This document shows, piece by piece, positions 42,130 through 52,647 of a DNA stretch of 64,000 nucleotides (positions are counted from its first letter, which is position 1; every line of letters begins with the position of its first letter). Position numbers and translations under genes: made by a program. Below the pieces are notes generated by a model that saw nothing but the letters and a program-made list of their open reading frames with translations, did no database searches and was not told the DNA's origin. Source of the DNA: Ceratobasidium sp. AG-K (taxonomy: Eukaryota; Basidiomycota; Agaricomycetes; Cantharellales; Ceratobasidiaceae); the NCBI GenBank assembly GCA_037039685.1, contig JAWNGF010000001.1:6758001-6822000 (forward strand). The letters run 5' to 3'.

Positions 42130-45100
42130 ATGACAGGCTCCTCGGTCATTCAAGCAGCGATAGCCACTCTTCGCAAAGCCACTTGCAACGACAAGAAACA
42201 TAAAGTTCGTCTCAACAACATTCGCGATGCTTTTAAACGGGTGGTGAGCAGAATAAGCCTAATGCGCGTGGCCTCGTTAAGTCTGCTTCGCTCGTAGGAG
42301 GCGGATGGACCGCCTGATGCTGAGCACTGCATGGACCTAGTGCAAGTCCTCTCGGAAGTCATACCCTCACTGTACGCTTCGCGTGTTCAACCAGCACTCG
42401 TTTTCTGTGGCGCAGCGCTGGGATGGCTTTTCAAGGCTAAACTCGAGCCTGCGCTGGAGGCACGCGATTCGGAAAGTGTAAGCGTGTGGGAAGATACAAT
42501 CTTTCGGGGATTGATGCAGCCTATTCTGGTGAGTCGCCGCATATGGCATGGTTAGGCTTACGTCTAAGAACCTCGCTCGCTCCAGAACATGATCGGCTCG
42601 GATGGTCAAGGTATGTGCGCAGAACACTCAGTTGCGTGTATCTCTCACATCTAGCATAGAAATAGGGGATATCAGCACGGCAATGTACAAAGAGATATGC
42701 GGGGTGATGCGTTCTTTGTGGAGCGATCGCTTCGGTGGACGTTTTGCTCGTTCTGTATGTCGTCCCGGGGTACCAGTGGATGCCAACTTACCATATTACC
42801 CACGGCAGTTGGCACTGGTCTTGATCTACACGTGCACGACATCGAAAAACAAGGGGATGTTGCTGGATTCGAGTATCCTTGGAATGTGCGTGTTATACTC
42901 GCGTGTCGTCACAGATAACTCATGGTTCCTTATAGCACCGCGTTTGCCAAACTTATTATTGACGCAAAGGGTACGCATACATTCCTTATTTTGCCAGGGA
43001 TTATCATCTCATTCACTATTAACGCCAGATTACCATCATTTGGATACCCTTCTCGAACTTTCCTTCACAATGTTCTCGTCACAAGGCGGCAAAGTGAGCC
43101 GCAAGGCCTATGCCGATAGCATATTCGCTAGCCCCTATGCTCTCGAAAGGCTTCCCGACTCTATTTGCAACGAGCTCGCTAGCATACATGCGGTCACAAG
43201 TGGGGATAACTCTGAGAAGGTGGGCTGATCTTGATCTCCGAACTGCTCATCATTCTTATTTGAGTTTATAGCACATCCTTGACATCATGCGGACAATGTC
43301 GAGAGGTGGTATCGAGAGGTAAGTCGGCATCCGCCACCTTCGGACCGGCATTTATCCCCTACTCTAGGCCCCAGGTGTTCGTAACGCGAGGGCTTTCATA
43401 CTGTGGCGTTGGGTACAGCCAAAAGTCGCCGAGCAACGTCATGATACTAGACCATGCTAGCGTCTGCTTGATTATCTGTGACAAGGTAAGCCTCGTATTG
43501 TGCATAGGTAGACCCGACTAGCCAATCTAACCATTCATGGTGGTACAATAGGACGGAGAAAATGATGTATTGACTGTGCCCTTGGCGGACATCCAAAACG
43601 TCGAGCTTAATCCCGACAGTGAGCCCAGGACACCGCGCTTACGTGAGCCATACTAACTGGGTAGTTCAAGATTCGCGTATCCTCGTGGAATTCACAATTG
43701 CCGAAGCTCCGCTCATTTCATCCACTCGTGAATCAGTGGCTACGCCGGACGGCCACCCCGCCGAGTCGCCGTTGCGGCTGCGGGTTTCAATTGCGTCTTC
43801 AGATGTATTTGGGTTGGAGGCTGCGCTTGCTGCGCGTAACCTGGTACGGCAAACTGCTTATTGCGGTGGTGGATGTATGCTTACAAGTTTCTAGGCGAGA
43901 GTGTTGAGTAGCCAAAGCGTGTTGACGCGCAGCTCGTCCTTGGCCAGCGCCAAGGTTTCACATGCGGTATCGAGTGTTGTTCTCAAAAAACCTGTGAGAA
44001 TGACATTCACTCTCAATTGGACCCATCTCCTGTCTTGAGGACGAGTTCTGACAACTGTCTAGGATCACACGGAAGCCGAAGAGTTACTGCGTAAATGTAA
44101 GCCGTTGAGGCCTCATATCGCACTGACCGAGTATTCACTCGCATACAGATGTTAACCTACCCTCTTCGACAAGCGAGTCTTCGCCTGGACCTCTGGTACT
44201 TCTTCAAATCTCGTGCCACCGCCCAAACCGGGGCCCGCAACCCGCCGGTTCCCAATGAACGGCCCCCAGCTCCGGTCCTCGTTCGTGTGCAACCACAGCA
44301 GGATAAACCTGTAAAGTCTCGTCCAGTGCCTATTCAGCCGCCGAACCTGTGCCACCCCACTCTCACACGATAAAGCTCCTAGCGTTCCTCTGATTAAATC
44401 TCCTATTTCTGAAAAGCGGCCCTTACGCGATCGTATCGCGAACGCGGCATTCGGCTTAGACAACTCGGAGCTCACCGATGTCGATTTGGATCCAGATACC
44501 GCCAAAAGCCCTCTCTCCGAGACCGACGTTGGCGAGACTCGACCCGCAGTGGAAAGTCCCCCGAGGCACAGATGCACCTCTACCAACTCCTCCACGCACT
44601 CGGACCCGCGCTCAGCAAACCAAACCCGTCGCAAAAACCTTGGTACCCGCTACGCCTATCCGGGACTCTCCCGTTTCAGACTTGACCTCTCCATCACCCA
44701 AACCGACGCGCAAGCGCAAACTCGTCGAGGTGGACCCCATTGAGCTCCCACCTCTTAATCATGTAGCCAAGGACGACCTTCCTCCCGCCTCACAAGGTGT
44801 TCTTCCCCGCACTACCGCGGTGACCAGGGCGAAAGCCAAGTACGGAGCGACTGCAAAGCGGATGCGGGTTTCGTCCCCCCCGAGTCGATACAGTCAGCCG
44901 ATAATGAAGAGGCTGATTCTCCGGAAAAGAATTCTGGGCGCAAGGAATCTGGTACAGTCGCTACCGACGAGAGCGTCCCACCACCTCAACCCTACAATAA
45001 GCATGTGGATCAACCGGGGAAACGCTTGAGTCGGGCTGCTGCGAATAAGCAAACCAAACCCCCTTTCTATAACGCCCCTACGCAAGCAAATTCTGTCCCA

Positions 45101-47132
45101 GGTCGTAGAGCGAGCAACGAAGAACCAGACGTGGTGGTTCCCGAGAAACCCAAGGTGGGCTTTTAAAGGTTGTTATTATTTTGCCAGGACTTACACGCCC
45201 TAATTTTAGCTCGCGTCGAGGACGCCCACCCAAGAACAAAGCGGCGCAAAAGCAAGGGGCTACCGTACCGCCAAAAGATCAGGTCAAGTCCCAACTCCCA
45301 GTCGAACCTCCAGCGCCCGAGCCGTGCAACCCCCCTCAGGCTCAAACGATGCGTCTCGACGCCTCGCCAGTGGCTGTTATTGACCGAGCCGGCAGTGAAG
45401 GTCCAGAAGGTGAGTTTCCTTAGTCGTGTAGCAATACCAAACTCGAAGCTGACGCTTTGTGGGTAGAGGACGAGTTGCTTAAACGGTTGTCTCAAGCCGC
45501 GAAGAAGGCCACCAGGACTCCATTTGTGGAAGAGCCTCGTGCTTCAGGTCCCTCAGAGCCTGCTGGAGTTCCATTCGAGGACGAACACGTTGATGTTGAA
45601 TCTATTGACCCTTTGGAGCCAAACGGGGACCTACCCCTGGCGAAACCCAAACCTACTCGTTCCCAGAAGCAGATGGATGTCACAAAGATCGTTCAGAACA
45701 GCGAGATTGCTCTCGCTGTGAAGTCCTCTATAAATTGTCCTACGAAGGAAACTAAGCCTCTCGACGCGTCTAGCAAGTTTACCAAGAAGGCAAACCCGCT
45801 CGGCGTGTTCACAGAAGTTGCACAGGTCCAGGTTTCTGCCAACACTGTCCCAACGAAAGCGAGGGCGCCCCAGGACATTCGTGTAGAGGAATCGAGCGAG
45901 GATACTCCCATGGGCGACGTAGAAGGCGGCGTCGTCGAGGACTCCCGGATTCCTAGTTTTCTCAATCCTGCTGAACGCAGACAAGAGCGCTCTCACCGGC
46001 ACCCTTTTAGATCTCGCACCAAAACCGACCTTCGTCGAGATTCTAGAGGCGCCACTTGTACAGGAAGACCCCGAGGTCGTCGAGCTCCCCAAAACCCCAC
46101 TCCAAGACAAGTCCAATGGAGCAAATAAGCGCATATACCCGGTTCAGCCCGCGGATCAAACCACACCTCGACGCGATATGGCACAACCCCGACAAGTAAA
46201 CCTGCAACCTACTAGGTCCCGTATCGACTATATTTCTATCGACTCGACAAACACAGACACCCAGATGGATGGCCGCGAAGACCGTGCGCCCCCAAAAGCA
46301 CAAGCGCAACACGCTGGACACCCAAGCTTCATTGCGACGCCCACTGTTCATTCAACACGTCAACAACAACAGTCAAGACCCCGACCTGAGCCCTCAAAGG
46401 CAACACATCCGGCTGTCACACGTGTTCTTTTCTCCAACCAGCCCAGTCCTAAATCGGCGCTCGCCTCTCCTGTCAAGCGCACCCTGACTAATGGGACTCG
46501 CCCTAGTGTCTCGTTTTTGGACCCTCCTGCCGGAACTCTGCTTCGTCGTGGATCGTCTGGATCGTCCACTGGAGTTGAGAACAGGAAACAGCAAGATTTC
46601 GAGCGCGAGAAGTTGTTGGAGGGCAAGTCAGTGCGGACAGGGAGTGTGATCATGAATATTGTGGACGTGCTCGACCGAATCCAAGTGGTAAGCTCTTGTG
46701 TTTCTCCGCCCATCAGAGAGCTGTTACTAACGATTGTGATTAGGCAGTTGTGTCTAATATTGGGGAGAAAGTTCAGGCCGTCACAACTGAAGCACGAAGC
46801 GCACGCGCCGAGCTCTTAAAGATCGTCATAGCTGAACTCGACTCGTTGGTGTCTAAAGCGTAAGTCATAGTAAAAATTTCCTACCCGGGGTACTGAGGAT
46901 GTTGTATTGAAGGGAGGTGCATCGCGACGCATTGCACGAGTTGGAGGGGATGTTTGCTTCTCAGGCTCAAGTGATGCTTGAAGGGCTTGATCGACTGAGC
47001 GACTCCAATACCCGAGTCCTCACCCGGGCTGGAAAGATGCTTGAAAAGAATGCTCGTGCTGGACAAGGCGTCTCTGAAAATGTCGTTAATTTTGAGCTTC
47101 CGGACGTTTTCGCTGCGTTCGTTGCCGAGTGA
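42130..47132 (+). CDS. Large candidate meiotic chromosome axis protein (SYCP2/Red1-like plan)
   Basis: About a dozen exons, roughly 1400 residues. Residues 1-250 are alpha-helical and ARM-like (MTGSSVIQAAIATLRKATCN, CMDLVQVLSEVIPSLYASRV, ALGWLFKAKLEPALEAR, LLELSFTMFSSQGGKVSRKA). A compact beta-rich segment follows at about 265-400 (VFVTRGLSYCGVGYSQKSPS, VMILDHASVCLIICDKDGEN, VPLADIQNVELNPD, SRILVEFTIAEAPL), resembling a PH/Spt16M fold. Then come some 700 disordered residues with an AT-hook-like RRGRPPKNK (about 45218) and finally a coiled coil (VVSNIGEKVQAVTTEARSAR to VLTRAGKMLEKNARAG), ending before TGA at 47130. That order matches SYCP2 and Red1; the homology itself is inference. Exons before 44.15 kb splice cleanly. 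From 44.15 to 46.0 kb the reading frame shifts several times without introns, mostly at C-runs. Confidence 0.6.
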
Positions 47133-47496
47133 GTTGTCTTCACCAGGTTCTTTTCTGTGATGTTTTTCCTTTCGTGACTTGCTGTACTGTGTTTCAACCG
47201 AGAGCGGATGTAATTAAGTTAAATGGTAGATGAATTAAGCAAAGATGACATATTGGCGGGATGAGCACTCCACTCGCGGTAACCCAGCGACAAAAATCTC
47301 ATTAGCAAAGGGTATTCACGCTCGCACCCCTTCGAGAAGCACAACAAGACTGCATCACCCCAGGGTGCTACGGACAGTAAATGTAGAGAATGTTTACAAG
47401 CCCAAAAAGTCACAAAAAAGACCGATCAACGAGACAAGAGAGCGCAGAAGGTAGATCCCCAACGACTTTGAGAAAGTGTACTAAAGGAGGACGCCC
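47133..47496. other. convergent 3' spacer
   Basis: About 360 bp between two stop codons facing each other. No coding signal; presumed 3' UTRs. Confidence 0.5.
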
Positions 47497-48572
47497 TTAC
47501 TGACCGCCGTTGGCAACGACGGCCATCCTGCCAAGGGCAAGCATGATTTGATTGGCGTCGGCCAGATTGGAGCCGCTACCCGAGGAACCGCTGCTCGAAC
47601 CAGAGCCAGCAGCAGCAGTGGTCGCAGCAGCAGCCGACGTAGCAGCAGCCGAACTGGGGCAGGGGTAGTTGTCGCAGCCTCAGTAGTGCTCGTCGTAGTA
47701 GGCGCCTGGCTTGTCGTGGTCGTCTCAGGAGTGGAGGTCGTCTCGGGAGGGGGCGACGTGGTGGTCTTCTTCTTCTTGCTGGTAGTGGGTTCAGGCTCCC
47801 AAGTTGTAGTGGGTTCAGGCTTCCAAGTCGTGGTAGGCTCAGGCTCCTTCCACGTGCTGGTAGGCGTCGGCTTCTTGGTGGTCGTAGGCTTGTCGTCGTC
47901 ATTGTTGCCATCAACGAAGGCTAATGAAATAGTGAGTTGGGGTCGGTTGAGCAGTGATGGCAAGTTTACGTACTCCAGGTGATGGGAACGTGCCATCGTC
48001 AATCGGGCGAAATTGTTCGAACAAGGACTGCGACATGTCGAGGGAACCATAAGGCAGGTGGGACACTAGGGAATTCGTTAGGAGAAAGAAGGACAATACT
48101 AGGTGGCACATACCTCGTCTACAATCTGAGCGTTGTGGCAGTTGCCACCATCACAGATGCGAACCATCTTGAAGCACTGGGGACCGGGATAACCACCTCC
48201 ATATTGCTGAGAGGTATTATTAGTCAAGGTTACGGGAACCACGCAAACCGACTCACAGCCGAGTTCAAGGCAACGATCTAAAACAAGCGGCAGGGATGAG
48301 CAACATTCCAAACGATCAAATTCTGAGCCTTACCTTGTCAGACGGGTTGTTGTATTGTCCACAACTAATAGAAACGAAACTCGTCAAACCCAGAGCCGCG
48401 AGATCCGAAGCAACACTTACGCTCCCACACCAGTCACGTAGTAAGTTCCCATTCCAGAAAAGGCACGACGGACGTGCTTGTTGTGCCCGCGAGCGTGCAA
48501 ATCGTGCCCATGGCTCGCAGTAACAACGGCAGCGAGCGAGGCCGCGATAGCAAGAGTACTCAAGCCGAACAT
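47497..48572 (-). CDS. Secreted RlpA-like double-psi beta-barrel protein
   Basis: MFGLSTLAIAASLAAVVTAS is a signal peptide. After a His/Arg linker, the barrel domain starts at GMGTYYVTGVGACGQYNNPS. Introns join KIVALNSA, then QYGGGYPGPQCFKMVRICDG, then NCHNAQIVDE to CPTC. A long Thr/Pro/Lys region (KPTTTKKPTPTSTWKEPEPT, TTTSPPPETTS) and a Ser/Ala/Gly tail ending MAVVANGGQ (stop 47497-47499) follow. This plan is common in basidiomycete wall- or host-associated RlpA/expansin-like proteins; the activity is unknown. The frame breaks three times, each at a G-run on the plus strand (48053, 47984, 47656). One extra C on the coding strand at each would keep CPTC followed by YGSLDMS, FPITW and the Ala/Ser tail, so these look like base-call errors rather than decay. 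Confidence 0.72.
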
Positions 48573-48773
48573 CGGAAAGAACGTGCAATAAGCGAGTGCA
48601 GGCTTCAAAGCCGGAAAAGGGCAGACGAAAGTCGAGGACGGGAGCGGGATCAAGGCGAACCTGAAACGGACCCCCAGTTTTGTTGCCAAGTCAGGTTGAA
48701 ATATCACGTGGTGCCTGATTTCTGACACATGGCACGTGCCCACAAGCGTTTCCAATTCCAGCCATTGAGCGCG

Positions 48774-49334
48774 ATGGACATCATCTCGCCACAACGCCAG
48801 CTTGGTGGCCGAAAACGCTTGAGAAGTGACGAGCAGTATGACCGCGTAACAGTCAGTCATTCAGCCGTGTACTTTGTATTTATCTCAACCCCGCCACAGA
48901 AACGCGTTTCCTCCATCCGGATACGCGATCGGCCATACGCGGCGCCAGAATGGCCAACAACGCAACAGGCACAGAACATTCCGTTGCATGTTGGCATGTC
49001 AGGAGACGAATCAATGGTACGCTCGAGCCATACCTGTCTCTCTTACAGTTGACCACACATATTTACAGATGATGGATGAACCCCAACAAATATCCTCACT
49101 TCCCCACGCTGTCCCATCTTTACCCCACCAGTCAACTCCCATGCTAGTTCTACTGTGGAGACTGCTGCTACGTTGTCGGCGCCTATGGTGATGGAATTAA
49201 TGGTACAAACCCCGCAAACAACACCATTACCGATGGTCACTTCTGGGGCTAAAAAGCGCTTCGCCGTCGGCCCTCGCAACGATTGTCAGAGGTGCAAGGC
49301 TGGGGAACCCGGACACTATGGACATTGGATATGA
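48774..49334 (+). CDS. Small basic protein with C-terminal Cys/His motif
   Basis: Three exons. MDIISPQRQLGGRKRLRSDE is joined (intron from about 48843) to KRVSSIRIRDRPYAAPEWPT and then to MMDEPQQISSLPHAVPS. A one-base frame change at the C-run 49123-49126 is needed to reach the C-terminal part, VETAATLSAPMVMELMVQTP and KKRFAVGPRNDCQRCKAGEP. It ends C-x2-C-x6-H-x2-H-W, a possible zinc-binding motif. Without the change, translation stops near 49191 in unlike sequence. About 160 residues, nuclear-looking (KRLR, KKR). A Met at 48729 in the same frame is an alternative start. I do not recognise the family with certainty; its start is about 200 bp from the divergent RlpA-like gene. Confidence 0.55.
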
Positions 49335-49511
49335 TGTCATTTTCAAGGTTTCTTAGCCATTTTTGGACAACCTTTGTCTATTTGGTATTTTTTGCTGCTC
49401 GCTGTCGCTATCGTACCAATCAACTAATCGTATTTATGACATCGGTTTTATCGTAGAGACGATTGATACAATCACAGTTCGGCTCCTTGTTTGTGCCAAG
49501 CTGCCACTAAA

Positions 49512-50411
49512 CTAACCTAAATCCTCTCGATGCTCTGCTGACTCTGATTCCGTTCTCAATTTGGCCTTTTTCTTTGCTTTCTTCACCCTTTGTCGCTTCT
49601 TTTGCCGCTCCTTCTCCTGTTGAACCTGCTGTTTGGACAGTCCAGGATTCGCAATTTGATCGAGCTACAAGTCCAAGTTCCAGGCTCAAACCATTCACTT
49701 TTCAACCAATATAAAACCGCACACCTTTTCCAACATTATTTTTCGCGCAATTTTTCTATTCTGTTCCCGGGATCGAGTGGCTTGACACTGAACTCGAATC
49801 CCCGTTGGGCGGTGGATCAAAGAAACGCTGCTTGAAGTTTTGTTGATTGCTTGTCCCCCGGGGCCACTCCCTTGGCCGATATGGGTCACAGTAAGCAATG
49901 AACACAGCTTTTCGACTTGCAACTAACCTCGCACAAACGTTTCATCTAGATCTTCCTCTTTCAATTCAGGTATCTCCCGAGCTCGATGAGCGGCAAGTAG
50001 CTTGCCGCGTGACATGTATTTCGGTTTTGTACCGTCCGTTTCGACCTCCCCAGTCTCGTCTCCTTTATCGGGTTCGAGGTTTTCGACCATTGATTGGGAG
50101 GGCGGTTCCGAACCGTGATCATCCAAACGGGGCGCCAGTTCGTCCACCGCGCCATCATTAAACAAATCTTGCTCCTCGCCGGTTTTATCTGGCTCTAGAT
50201 TCTCCTTAGTGGGCGGTAGAGTAGAATACCACTTGCAAGGTGTTGATTTGCGTACGAAGTATTGAAGTTGTGACACATTGAGTCGTCTTTGGGTGACTGT
50301 ATGCAGTCCGATATCAACTTTTCGGCATTGGGCACTTGCAACTCACCTACCCCCAGTTGGTAATGCTCGCCCTCGTAACACGAGCGTGCACATCGCCATC
50401 AAATAAGCCAT
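49512..50411 (-). CDS. RSO55: Mitochondrial ribosome-rescue release factor (C12orf65/MTRFR, Rso55 type)
   Basis: Three or four exons. The start [20 protein letters not shown] splices in frame to [20 protein letters not shown] and [14 protein letters not shown], a basic presequence. A variable acidic linker is followed by [20 protein letters not shown]. The catalytic GGQ lies in [20 protein letters not shown], then [20 protein letters not shown] and [10 protein letters not shown]. The C-terminal exon is Lys/Gln-rich ([20 protein letters not shown]), the tail that such factors insert into the empty mRNA channel of stalled ribosomes. It hydrolyses peptidyl-tRNA on stalled mitoribosomes. It lacks the codon-recognition domains of normal RF1. 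No frame breaks here, unlike its neighbours. Confidence 0.9.
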
Positions 50412-50727
50412 GGTAATGACGCTATTATCAGCGAGAGGCTGCAACTAAATCAGCCCTGGTCGAAAAGGCAGCCCTTGATGTGGTGGAAGGGATGAACTGA
50501 TGATCAATAGCGCCTGTAGGGTTTGGATATGCTATATAACGCTCTGTATGGTATTATAATCGTGCGAAAGGTCCAGCACAAACATACCATTACTTCCGGG
50601 GCAATGGAGTGCGGGTGTCGAGATCCGTGAATCAATGAGTAGCATACATAATTGCGATAAACAAATGCAGCTTATTGAATTATCTACCGTTACACTCCCC
50701 TGGCCTTGAGACTCGCCCTCTCCACTC
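50412..50727. other. intergenic spacer, 316 bp
   Basis: Promoter of the release-factor gene and 3' UTR of the upstream gene, both on the minus strand. No open frame or motif of note. Confidence 0.45.
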
Positions 50728-52263
50728 TCACTCTTTCCCTTCAGAACTGAAATACCCCCTCAGCCCTCCAACGTCCTTGCTACTATCCCTTAAAGTAGCA
50801 AAATCGTCCCTCGAACTCTGGATGAGACTGTGCACAATCTTCATCCTTCCTCGAATCGACCTGACCTGATCCTTCTGCTGGCGAGTAAGCCCCATCTCCT
50901 TCGCCGAGTCATGGAAAATTCGCATGTATGTTTTGACTACCTTCGTTTGTACCTCTGGGACCCTCGCCTCGGCCCGCACCGCAGCGACGATATACTGTGG
51001 TAGCTCCAGCGCATCTTTTGGGGTCCTCTTCCTCAATATCCTTAACGTCAGCCCTAGAGAGCTGAGCGTATCGAGTTGGAGCGTGTGTCGGGATGCTACG
51101 AGAGGATGTGTTCGAGAAGCATTGACTTGAAGTTCCCGCGCAAGCTGCTCGAGAAGTTCGATTATCCTGGGTATACGCTGGTAGATTTCTTCGATTCGGC
51201 TGATAAAACGCTCGATTTTCCAGATAACTGATTCTTTCTGGGCATGGGCTGCTACGCTCGCAAGGTTCTTCAATAGAACTGAGTCGGGCGTGGACGATAT
51301 GGTAAAATCTGAGTCGAGGGTGTCATGGATTAGGTGAGAGTGAGTACATTTGAAGGCCTAGTCATAGTATAAGCTGTACTTACCCGACTGCATGACCCGA
51401 GCTGCACTGTCCCGGAAGGGTGTGTCCACCTGCCCATCTTCCTCGTCCGTTTCCTCATCGATGTTCGTCACAGGCTCGTTAATTGGATGCGAAGGATCCC
51501 CTAGACCCTCTGGCTTGACCTGGATCCGCGTCCGGTACAACAAATCGTTCAGGTGCTGTGCTTCCTCCCAAGCACGACGTAGTTGAGCCTTCAGCTTGAG
51601 CCGTTCTACCTCGGTTTCCATTTCAGGTACTTGAAGCGACCATAATATTGATTTGACGGCCCACATATGCGCCGCTGGAACGGTCGACTCAGCCCAGACG
51701 AGATGCGCTTCGTCCTGCGACCAATCTTGATTAACCGTTGAGTTTTCGAGCGATTTAAGAACGCCTTCCAGCGAGCTAAACGTGTCGAGTTGAAGGAGAC
51801 GTATACAGTGTACCAGCGTATGCAGATTGTCGCCTCGAGCACCGAGGGACTTTGCGACGTATTTTAGGTGGTTGATGAAAAAGATGGTGCGCAGTCGGAT
51901 CTTGCTTATTCTACGACTAAAACGCCTTGCTTTGATAGCCCCGGCGCTGCGAGCAGGGGCGAGCCCACCAGGCGATACTCGTTTTGTTTCCCGTGCGACA
52001 TGTGATCGAACACGACGGCCTTTGATCGCATTTCATGAATATGCAGGTGCCGCAAGCATGAGAAGCGGTCAAATAACTCACCTTTCGGCTCTGCACTGCG
52101 CGCAGCGTTGGGAACCTTCCGCCTAAGCCTAGTAGCCATCCTCACTTGTTGCTTGGCCTCGGTGAATCTCTGTTGCCCAAGTATGATAGGCCGCTGCTCA
52201 GCACCAGACAATTTCTGCAACGGTACTGGAGAGAGCTGGGCACCCTTCACAATACCGGCCATC
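50728..52263 (-). CDS. Uncharacterised alpha-helical protein
   Basis: Starts MAGIVKGAQLSPVPLQKLSG, with a basic stretch (RMATRLRRKVPNAARSAEPK) that ends at a GTGAGT donor. The next exon begins near 51895: IRLRTIFFINHLKYVAKSLG, LLQLDTFSSLEGVLKSLENS, QDEAHLVWAESTVPAAHMWA, a helix (VERLKLKAQLRRAWEEAQHL), and an acidic loop (NIDEETDEEDGQVD). The last exon is joined through QS/DFTISSTPDSVL: VIWKIERFISRIEEIYQRIP, IIELLEQLARELQVNASR, ALELPQYIVAAVRAEARV. It ends LRGYFSSEGKE. I recognise no domain. Predicted all-alpha, possibly with coiled coil. The N-terminal basic stretch could be organellar targeting but is not a clean presequence. The first-exon boundary is uncertain. Confidence 0.6.
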
Positions 52264-52647
52264 GTCAAATCATGTTTGAGAGCTCGGCTAAAACCATGTG
52301 GTCCTAAACATAGAGTTCATGTATCAATTGCGTATGTGTTGCTCGAACTAACCGAATGAGATTCCCGGCGGAGGAGGGTTAGCAACCTTGCATAACCTCA
52401 GCCCTACGCGGAGACTGGGGTACATGCAGTTTGCAACAAAACCTGGATATCGGCAGAGAACGGCGCACTATATAGCAAGGTGTTTGGGCAGACGATCAAA
52501 GTAAAGTTTGTGAACAATATTATCGTCCTAAGCGCCATAGCGCCCTCATGTGATGCATACAGTCAGGCACGTCTCGGTATGGGGCAAACTTAGGCGAAAG
52601 AATTAAACATAATAAGCCAAACCGCCTATATAGCACATGTAGTAGTT
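52264..52647. other. intergenic spacer, 384 bp
   Basis: Promoter region of the helical gene and 3' UTR of the next minus-strand gene. No coding signal. Confidence 0.45.
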
